Below are positions 14,520 through 20,261 of a stretch of 20,261 nt of DNA, one piece after another. A program made the translations under genes and the position numbers. Position 1 is the stretch's first letter; every line of letters starts with the position of its first letter. Source of the stretch: Verrucomicrobia subdivision 3 bacterium UBA7542 (GTDB taxonomy: Bacteria > Verrucomicrobiota > Verrucomicrobiia > Limisphaerales > UBA11358); contig DLMG01000023.1 of the NCBI GenBank assembly GCA_002479245.1, positions 3,609 to 23,869 of the forward strand, read 5' to 3'. The notes below the pieces were generated by a model, which saw only the letters and a program-made list of their open reading frames with translations, did no database searches and was not told where the DNA came from.

Positions 14520-15197
14520 ATGAGACGAATCACTGTTTTGCTGGCCGAAGACCACACGATAGTGCGTGAGGGGTTTCGCAAGTTGCTGGAGTTGGAAGAC
14601 GACTTCGAAGTGGTCGGCGAAGCGGAAGACGGTCGCCAGGCGGTCGCCATGGTCAAAAAACTTCGCCCCGCAGTGGTCGTCATGGACATCGCCATGCCGC
14701 TGCTCAATGGTTTGGAAGCCACCCGTCAGATTCTCAAAGCCGTCCCCAAAACCAGAATACTCATTCTCTCTGCGCACAGTGATGGCGCGTATGTCAAAAA
14801 CGCAACGGAGTCCGGTGCCGTGGGATTTCTGCTCAAACAAGCCTCCGCCCGCGTTCTGTCCGAGGGGATTCGGGAAGTCAACAAGGGTCATACTTTTTTC
14901 GGCCCGTTCATTGCGAAACTTCTTCCCGAACGTGAGCGAAAGTCGTTGGATCGAGCCGGACGGCCGAAGCCGCGCAAGGCCCGCCTGACTTCGCGCGAGA
15001 TGGAAGTGCTCCAACTGATTGCCGAAGGCAAAGCCAACAAACAAATCGCGGCGGAACTGGGCATCGGCATGAAGACCGTCGAAAGACATCGCGAGCATAT
15101 CATGGAGAAGCTCAACCTCCACGGTACCGCCGGACTCACCCGCCACGCGATCGAAGCAGGTATCATTGAGAGCAGTGTCCAGCGAACCATGGTTTAG
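14520..15197 (+). CDS. NarL/LuxR-family response regulator
   Basis: The 225-residue protein has a receiver domain at about 4-120 with acidic pair Glu10-Asp11, phospho-acceptor Asp56 in VVVMDIAMP, Ser84 and Lys106 (GFLLKQA), and a LuxR-type HTH at about 155-215 (LTSREMEVLQLIAEGKANK, then KTVERHREHIMEKL). These are normal for a phosphorylation-controlled transcription factor. No histidine kinase is encoded next to it; it stands alone after the frameshifted glycogen-binding gene. The ATG at 14520 is preceded by TTGAAAG as weak ribosome site. The 3' end lies close to one arm of the 21-bp inverted repeat. Confidence 0.95.
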   Translation: MRRITVLLAEDHTIVREGFRKLLELEDDFEVVGEAEDGRQAVAMVKKLRPAVVVMDIAMPLLNGLEATRQILKAVPKTRILILSAHSDGAYVKNATESGAVGFLLKQASARVLSEGIREVNKGHTFFGPFIAKLLPERERKSLDRAGRPKPRKARLTSREMEVLQLIAEGKANKQIAAELGIGMKTVERHREHIMEKLNLHGTAGLTRHAIEAGIIESSVQRTMV

Positions 15198-15201
15198 CAA
15201 C

Positions 15202-15222
15202 GGAAACTTTTGGGGTTCTCCG
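15202..15222. repeat. 21-bp exact inverted repeat, right arm
   Basis: The bases starting GGAAACTTTTGGGGTT are the exact reverse complement of 3816-3836. It begins four bases after the stop codon of the LuxR-type regulator. The sequence is not self-complementary, so it is not a simple terminator. Confidence 0.95.
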
Positions 15223-15249
15223 AACGAGAGAAGATTGGCTTTTTCATGA

Positions 15250-15267
15250 TTTCGTTATAAAACGAAA
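15250..15267. other. AT-rich hairpin or operator-like inverted repeat
   Basis: TTTCGTT (15250-15256) and AACGAAA (15261-15267) form a seven-base inverted repeat around ATAA. No T-run follows, so it is unlikely to be an intrinsic terminator. It could be a protein binding site before prc. Confidence 0.4.
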
Positions 15268-15325
15268 CAAACGCCTTTGATTACAGCCTTTCTCCTGGTT
15301 CTTCCGCACCAGCTAAACCCGCTGT

Positions 15326-15379
15326 CTTGCAAACTTGTAATCTCCGGGAAAGCACCCCGCAACGTGGCGATGTTCTATT
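15326..15379 (+). promoter_or_regulatory. Promoter/operator block upstream of prc
   Basis: This is the second copy of the block at 3927-3980: imperfect palindrome CTTGCAAACTTGTAAT, then GAAAGC at offset 22 and TCTATT at offset 48, with no gap in between (36 of 54 identical). It begins 134 bases before the prc ATG. The equal spacing of three separate motifs is better explained by a shared promoter than by chance. Confidence 0.6.
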
Positions 15380-15459
15380 ATTGGCAGCAACGATAAAGTT
15401 GGGTGCTGGTTGACCGCGCTGTTCCCCGGCAACCAACGCAGATCAAGATACAATATTTT

Positions 15460-17673
15460 ATGAAATTAAAACGGTTCGTGCCCCGGATTATTGCCGTGCT
15501 GGCTTTATTGGTTCTCGCCGGCCTCGTCACGGCGGCCACCCTGGCCAACCGCCCGGCTTCGGTCGCGGCGAAAACGAACGACCCGACCGACGGCAACATC
15601 ACGCGGATCACCGCCGACTTGCTGGAACATTCCCAATTCTCACAGCACCGGCTTGACGACGCACTGGCCGCGAAATTTCTCGACCGCTACCTCGATTCAC
15701 TGGATCCGGCCCGCCTGCTGTTCCTCCAGCCGGATGTGAAGGAGTTTGACGGCTTCCGTTCGCGTCTGCCCGACATGACCCGCCGCGAAGGCGACCTGAC
15801 CCCGGAGCGGATCATCTTCCGGCGTTATTTGGAACGGCTGGACCAGCGCGTCGCGTATGTCACGAACCTGCTGCGGAGCGGGAAATTCGAGTTTACCGGG
15901 CATGACACCTTCTCGTTCGACCGCGAGAAAGCTCCACGCCCAGCGGACCTTGCGGCCGCCTGCGAACTGTGGCGGCAGAACGTCCGCGCGGAATATTTGC
16001 AAGAAAAGCTCGCGGGAAAGCAACCCGCCGACATCGTCACCAACCTCACGCAACGCTACACCCGCACGTTGCTGACCATGAAAAAACTCACCTCCGGAGA
16101 TGTGCTCGAAGTGTATCTCAATGCCCTGGCGCACGTGTATGACCCGCACTCGGATTACCTGGGACGCGAACAGATGGACGACTTCTCCATCGCCATGAAC
16201 CTGTCCCTGTTCGGCATCGGCGCAACGTTGCGGGCGGAGGACGGCTATTGCAAAATTTCCGAACTTTTACCTGGCGGCCCGGCGGCCCGGAGTGGCCTGC
16301 TCAAACCGGGCGACCGCATTGTCGCGGTCGGGCAGGGGGACCAGAGGCCGGTGGACATCGTGGACATGCCGCTGCCCGATGCGGTGAAGTTGATTCGCGG
16401 CCCGAAAGGCACGCGCGTCCGCCTGACGCTTATTCCCGCCGGCAGCGCCGATGCGTCCGTGCGCAAGACCATCACGATCGTGCGCGACGAGGTGAAGCTG
16501 GAGGATCAGCAGGCCAAGGCACGCATTGTGGACTGGCCACAAACAAATGGGCCGGTTCTGCGTCTGGGCGTCATTGATCTCCCCGCGTTCTACGGCGGTT
16601 ACGACCGACGAGCTGGCGCCACGCCGAGCAGCGCGACGGCTGATGTGGCCAAGCTCATCCACAAACTGGAGGCCGAACACATCCAGGGTCTCATCCTGGA
16701 CTTGCGGCATAACGGCGGCGGTTCCCTGGAAGAAGCTGTCACTCTCACCAGTCTGTTCATCCATGATGGACCCGTCGTGCAAACCCGCGAATTGGACGGA
16801 CGCACGGATGTCGAAGCGGACACCGAGGATTCGGAGCTTTACGATGGCCCGCTGATTGTGCTTACCAGCCGGTTCAGCGCGTCGGCGTCGGAGATTCTGG
16901 CCGGGGCGTTGCAGGACTATGGCCGGGCTTTGATCGTGGGGGACGAATCCACTTTTGGGAAAGGCACAGTACAAACCGTTGTCCCACTGGCGGCGTTGAT
17001 GGACCGGAATCGTCTCGCGCACTCCATTGACCCCGGCGCGCTCAAAGTCACCATCCGGAAGTTTTACCGTCCGAGCGGCGCCTCCACGCAACTCAAGGGA
17101 GTGGCGGCGGACATCACGCTGCCATCCTTGAGCGATGTGGCCGATGTGGGCGAAGCCGAATTGCAAGACCCGTTGCCGTGGGATCGCATTCCGTCTTCCG
17201 ATTACACCCGGGAAGATCACGTCAGTCCCTTCGTGAATGAGCTCCGGGCACAATCCGCCCTGCGCGTGGCCAAAGACCAGGACTTCGCCGATCTTCGCGA
17301 GGACATCGCGCAATTCAAGCAAAACCTCGCAACCAAAACGGTTTCCTTGAACGAGGCGGAACGCCGCCGGGAAAACGAAGCCGCCAAGGCGCGCGAAGCC
17401 TCCCGGAAAAAGGAGCTCGCCGCCCGCAAGGAGAGCCAGCCGATCATCTACGACGTCACGGTCAAAAATGCGGACACCCCGGGTCTGCCCGCACCGGTCG
17501 TCACGACCAATGCGCCAGTGGCCGAAGCATCGGCTTCCACCGCTGACAAAATGGAGCAGGCCGATACCAGTGTTCCGCCAAGTGATCCCATCCTCCGCGA
17601 GTCCGAACACATCCTGGCGGATTATGTGGCAATGCTGCGGCAGTCCTCGGTGGTGGCCGTGGCCACGCATTGA
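15460..17673 (+). CDS. prc: Prc/Tsp-type C-terminal processing protease (S41A)
   Basis: The 737-residue protein starts MKLKRFVPRII with a membrane or signal segment at 8-27. An N-terminal Tsp domain follows (DRYLDSLDPARLLFLQPDV near 75-95), then a PDZ domain at about 250-330 (GGPAARSGLLKPGDRIVAVG) and the S41 protease core at about 365-545. The catalytic residues are Ser475 in FSASASE, Asp486 in LQDYGRA and Lys501 in TFGKGTVQ. From about 560 a charged C-terminal domain follows (DPLPWDRIP, then a long Arg/Glu/Ala-rich helix), as in E. coli Tsp. The protease degrades periplasmic proteins from their C termini. The frame is open from 15403, but I chose ATG 15460 because it gives the signal segment. 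No strong ribosome site is visible. Confidence 0.95.
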   Translation: MKLKRFVPRIIAVLALLVLAGLVTAATLANRPASVAAKTNDPTDGNITRITADLLEHSQFSQHRLDDALAAKFLDRYLDSLDPARLLFLQPDVKEFDGFRSRLPDMTRREGDLTPERIIFRRYLERLDQRVAYVTNLLRSGKFEFTGHDTFSFDREKAPRPADLAAACELWRQNVRAEYLQEKLAGKQPADIVTNLTQRYTRTLLTMKKLTSGDVLEVYLNALAHVYDPHSDYLGREQMDDFSIAMNLSLFGIGATLRAEDGYCKISELLPGGPAARSGLLKPGDRIVAVGQGDQRPVDIVDMPLPDAVKLIRGPKGTRVRLTLIPAGSADASVRKTITIVRDEVKLEDQQAKARIVDWPQTNGPVLRLGVIDLPAFYGGYDRRAGATPSSATADVAKLIHKLEAEHIQGLILDLRHNGGGSLEEAVTLTSLFIHDGPVVQTRELDGRTDVEADTEDSELYDGPLIVLTSRFSASASEILAGALQDYGRALIVGDESTFGKGTVQTVVPLAALMDRNRLAHSIDPGALKVTIRKFYRPSGASTQLKGVAADITLPSLSDVADVGEAELQDPLPWDRIPSSDYTREDHVSPFVNELRAQSALRVAKDQDFADLREDIAQFKQNLATKTVSLNEAERRRENEAAKAREASRKKELAARKESQPIIYDVTVKNADTPGLPAPVVTTNAPVAEASASTADKMEQADTSVPPSDPILRESEHILADYVAMLRQSSVVAVATH

Positions 17674-17775
17674 TTGAGACGATGGCTTCGCCCTCTGTCA
17701 CACCGGCCAGGATGCCGAATTCTTTTAAGGATGTATTTGCGCGCGCGTCTTGGATACCCTCGCCCTACTTGAATT

Positions 17776-18450
17776 ATGCGCGTGCTGGTGATTGAAGATG
17801 ACAGCAAGATCGCCTCGTTCGTCGTCAACGGGCTGAAGCAAAATGGCTTCGCCGTGGACCATGCGGCCGATGGCGAAAGAGGACTCGCGCTGGCCGGCGC
17901 GGTCACCTACGACGCGGCGGTGCTCGACATCATGCTGCCGAAGCTCGACGGGCTTTCATTGCTGCGCCAGTTGCGCCAGGACAAAATCCACACGCCCGTA
18001 CTGATCCTCAGCGCGAAGGCGAGCGTCGATGACCGCGTGAAAGGCTTGCAGGCGGGCGGCGATGACTACCTCACCAAGCCGTTTGCGTTTTCCGAGTTGC
18101 TGGCCCGCGTGCAGGCGCTCATCCGCCGCGCCACGCACACCGCCGAGCCGATGAAACTCGCGGCGGGCGACCTCACGATGGATTTGCTCACGCGCGAGGT
18201 CGTGCGCAGCGGGCAAAAGATTGAACTGCAATCCCGCGAGTTTGCCCTGCTCGAACAGCTTCTCCGCCATCCCGGTCGCGCGGTCACCAAGACCATGATT
18301 TTGGAGCATCTTTGGGATTACAGCTTCGACCCGCAAACCAATGTCGTGGACGTGCTCGTCCACCGGTTGCGCGCGAAGGTGGACAAGGATTTCCCTGTAA
18401 AACTCATCCAAACCATCCGCGGAGTCGGCTATGTCCTCAAACCCGCTTGA
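17776..18450 (+). CDS. OmpR-family response regulator
   Basis: The 224-residue protein has a receiver domain with acidic pair Glu7-Asp8/Asp9, phospho-acceptor Asp51 in AVLDIMLP, and Lys101 in [11 protein letters not shown] winged-helix DNA-binding domain follows from about 130 ([22 protein letters not shown], in two parts; [23 protein letters not shown]). The details resemble the CusR/CopR/QseB branch, but the signal cannot be read from sequence. It overlaps its kinase gene by 20 bases. The ATG is preceded by only a weak ribosome site (TTGAATT), after a 102-base gap downstream of prc. Confidence 0.95.
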   Translation: MRVLVIEDDSKIASFVVNGLKQNGFAVDHAADGERGLALAGAVTYDAAVLDIMLPKLDGLSLLRQLRQDKIHTPVLILSAKASVDDRVKGLQAGGDDYLTKPFAFSELLARVQALIRRATHTAEPMKLAAGDLTMDLLTREVVRSGQKIELQSREFALLEQLLRHPGRAVTKTMILEHLWDYSFDPQTNVVDVLVHRLRAKVDKDFPVKLIQTIRGVGYVLKPA

Positions 18451-19837
18451 ACGCCTGGGCCGCAGCTTCACGTTTCGCCTGAGCCTGGGCTACGCGGCGC
18501 TGTTCACGTTCAGTGCGGTGGTTCTCTTCGGCCTGCTTTATCTGCTGCTGGCGGCAACGCTGCAAAGCAAGGATCGCGAAATCATCGAAGCCCGGCTCCG
18601 GGAATGCGCGGCGGTCTATGACAACGGCGGCCTCGCCGCGTTGCAGGATCTTGTCCAGCGCAGCCGCGATTCGGGCAAGGTCAAATCCTTTTTCATCCGC
18701 CTGGCTGGACAACAGGGCAGTGTATTGTTGCTGACCGCTCCAGAAGATTGGGTCCAATTCGACACCTCGGCGCTCGACCGTGGCGGCGACCCGTCGCGAC
18801 TCGTCTGGTTGCGCATTCCGAAAGATGAGCAAAGTGATTTCACGGTCGCCGCGATGCGGTTGCCCGACGGCTCGGTCCTGCAGGTGGGTCGCAGCACGAA
18901 CAACCGCGAGACCTTGCTCCAGCCCTTCCGCCGAGATTTCCTGATTGTGATGACACCCACACTGTTGCTCGGGGTGCTCGGCGGTGCTTTCTTTGCCCAT
19001 CGCGCGACCAAACCCGTGCGCGAAGTCGTGGCCACGGCCCGCGCCATCATTGACACCGGCAACCTGTCCGCCCGCGTTCCCGCCAGCGCCCGCCAGACCG
19101 AACTGGAGGACCTGGCCCGCCAGTTCAACCGCGTGCTCGACAAAAATCAGGCGCTGATCCAGGGCATGCGCGAAGCGTTGGACAACGTCGCCCACGATCT
19201 CCGCACCCCGCTCACCCGACTGCGCGGCACGGCGGAACTCGCCGTGCAAGCCACGCCCGATCCCGCTGCGCGTGAAGCGTTGGCCGATTGCGTCGAGGAA
19301 TCCGACCGCGTCCTCACCATGCTCACCGCGCTTATGGACATCACCGAAGCCGAGGCGGGGGTGATGAAACTGAACCTGGAAAAGACTTCCATCGCCTCGC
19401 TGCTGACCAATGTGGTTGAACTCTACGAAGTCGTCGCCGAAGAAAAGCGCATCACCGTCGCCACCGACTTCAACGCACCGTGCGAAGCCGTCGTGGATGC
19501 GACCCGCATGCGCCAGGCTTTTGCCAACCTCCTCGACAACGCGCTCAAATACACGCCCGAGGGCGGCAACGTCCGCCTCGCCTGCGCCGTTGAATCCGGT
19601 CGCGTGACCGTGCGGGTGCATGACACCGGCATGGGCATCCCGCCAGAAGAGCAACCACGTATCTGGGAGCGTCTTTACCGCGGCGACAAGAGCCGTTCCC
19701 AACGCGGCCTTGGCCTTGGATTGAGCCTGGTAAAAGCCATTGTCGAAGCCCACCACGGCAAAGTGTCGGTCCAGAGCCAGCCGGGCGAGGGTTCGGAGTT
19801 CGCGGTCGTCATTTCGCAGTCTGGTCACCTGGCATGA
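18431..19837 (+). CDS. Membrane histidine kinase, partner of the OmpR-type regulator
   Basis: The 468-residue protein has two membrane segments (about 19-42 and 168-188) enclosing a roughly 125-residue sensor region, a HAMP linker (about 190-243), a dimerisation domain with the phospho-accepting His255 in [15 protein letters not shown], and an ATPase domain with the N box [15 protein letters not shown] (Asn370), DTGMG at 398-402 and GLGLGLSL at 426-433. All catalytic features are present. The sensor region has no cysteine or histidine cluster that would suggest metal binding. The start overlaps the regulator's last seven codons and has GGAG seven bases upstream. Confidence 0.95.
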   Translation: MSSNPLERLGRSFTFRLSLGYAALFTFSAVVLFGLLYLLLAATLQSKDREIIEARLRECAAVYDNGGLAALQDLVQRSRDSGKVKSFFIRLAGQQGSVLLLTAPEDWVQFDTSALDRGGDPSRLVWLRIPKDEQSDFTVAAMRLPDGSVLQVGRSTNNRETLLQPFRRDFLIVMTPTLLLGVLGGAFFAHRATKPVREVVATARAIIDTGNLSARVPASARQTELEDLARQFNRVLDKNQALIQGMREALDNVAHDLRTPLTRLRGTAELAVQATPDPAAREALADCVEESDRVLTMLTALMDITEAEAGVMKLNLEKTSIASLLTNVVELYEVVAEEKRITVATDFNAPCEAVVDATRMRQAFANLLDNALKYTPEGGNVRLACAVESGRVTVRVHDTGMGIPPEEQPRIWERLYRGDKSRSQRGLGLGLSLVKAIVEAHHGKVSVQSQPGEGSEFAVVISQSGHLA

Positions 19838-19874
19838 AGATTTGCCTTCCGCAGGAATATATTTGGGATTTTCA

Positions 19875-20063
19875 ATGAAAGACACGTCGGCTAGTGTGGC
19901 GGACGTGAAGCCGATCCAGTGGCTGGCCTTGCGGTGGAACAAGCTCAAGGGCATTGAGGTCTCACCTCGTGCCGTGGCGGTGGGTGTCGCGGTGGGAATC
20001 TTTTTTGGGTTTACGCCGTTGGTGGGTTTGAAGACGCGCTCGCCATCAGCGTGGCTTGGTTAG
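19875..20063 (+). pseudogene. DUF2062 family membrane protein, 5' part only
   Basis: The frame begins MKDTSASVADVKPIQWLALR and enters the DUF2062 motif ISP-like GIEVSPRAVAVGVAVGIFFG, then FTPLVGLKT. The next codons give RSPSAWLG and stop at 20061-20063. A one-base shift near 20037-20042 instead yields LAISVAWLA, which fits the family continuation, so a one-base deletion has occurred. At 20064 the sequence turns into the 198-bp repeat and the family similarity ends. DUF2062 proteins are small membrane proteins usually of 150-200 residues with unknown function. So this gene is broken twice: by a frameshift and by a repeat junction. Confidence 0.75.
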
Positions 20064-20261
20064 CCGCACGGACGCTATGGGGTGTTTCCCGGAGATTTCA
20101 AAGATGGCTGAAACCAACCAGCCGGTGCCGCTCCTCATCCCAGAGCCGGAAGGTGAAGGATTTGAGACTGGAGAACAGCGTGACGGGCGGCACGGTTTGA
20201 AACAGCGGCTCCGCCTTGTGGCACTTCTCCAGATCGTAATTGGGAATCCGCCGAGGCACCA
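20064..20261. repeat. 198-bp direct repeat, right copy (reaches window end)
   Basis: This is the partner of 3035-3232 with 194 of 198 identical bases. It starts immediately after the broken DUF2062 frame and continues to the last base of the window, so the true right limit is not visible. An assembly that stops inside a repeat is possible. Confidence 0.97.
20098..20261 (-). CDS. C-terminal end of a fatty acid desaturase-like gene (cut by window edge)
   Basis: On the minus strand the frame ends in TGA at 20098-20100 and runs to the window edge, encoding the same 54 residues as the left remnant, including RIPNYDLEKCHKAEPLFQ and FRLWDEE. Whether the gene is whole cannot be seen. Because its differences from the left copy are all silent, at least one lineage has been held by selection as protein. 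If the third histidine box is intact just upstream, this would be the functional copy. Desaturases of this group sit in the membrane and introduce double bonds in acyl chains. Confidence 0.55.
   Translation of the reverse strand, partial: VPRRIPNYDLEKCHKAEPLFQTVPPVTLFSSLKSFTFRLWDEERHRLVGFSHL

Noticed and set aside
16267..17670. 467-codon minus-strand frame opposite prc
   Set aside because: The sense strand has the full S41 catalytic set and PDZ domain; the antisense shows none.
18437..19954. 505-codon open frame on the minus strand opposite the histidine kinase
   Set aside because: The plus strand encodes a kinase with all motifs; the antisense frame has no recognisable domain and is a by-product of GC-rich third positions.

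Overview
The window looks like chromosomal DNA from a Gram-negative, moderately high-GC bacterium. The gene set is a MoxR/DUF58/Bat operon, a hexa-BON lipoprotein-like secreted protein, a slipin, a stand-alone glycogen-binding domain protein and a Prc protease, and together these fit a soil or freshwater member of the Verrucomicrobiota best. That placement is an inference from gene content and style; there is no rRNA or other marker gene here to prove it.

Left arm (1-3674, all minus strand): a DUF1269/general-stress protein cut by the left edge, a secreted protein with six BON domains and a Tyr/Asp-rich tract, a slipin (SPFH membrane protein), a C-terminal remnant of a fatty acid desaturase, and a small three-helix membrane protein. 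Slipin and BON genes carry duplicated leader sequences. From 3675 to 4052 there is no gene; this stretch holds two dispersed short repeats and a promoter block.

Central operon (4053-14087, plus strand): moxR, a DUF58 protein, a membrane-anchored DUF4381-like protein, batA, a batB-batC fusion, batD, batE, a TlpA-like thioredoxin and an unrecognised gene. The genes are tightly spaced or overlapping. The layout is the classical 'Bacteroides aerotolerance' MoxR-AAA/VWA chaperone-like system of the cell envelope. It is followed by a frameshifted glycogen-binding (CBM48-like) protein gene and a NarL/LuxR-type response regulator.

Right arm (15198-20261): a 262-base intergenic stretch with a promoter block resembling that of moxR, a Prc/Tsp-type S41 protease, an OmpR-type response regulator overlapping its histidine kinase, a broken DUF2062 gene, and the 3' end of a second desaturase gene on the minus strand.

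The main unexplained structure is in the repeats. (i) A 198-bp direct repeat (4 mismatches) at 3035-3232 and 20064-20261 spans the 3' end of a desaturase gene; its right copy starts exactly where the DUF2062 gene is broken. (ii) A 54-base ungapped block (36 identities) with a perfect or near-perfect palindrome precedes both moxR and prc at about the same distance. (iii) A 21-bp exact inverted repeat flanks 11.4 kb containing the Bat operon. (iv) Related 70-base leaders precede slipin and BON. I infer a jointly regulated envelope-stress locus sitting in a repeat-rich, rearranged neighbourhood. I did not find a clearly new enzymatic or defence system.
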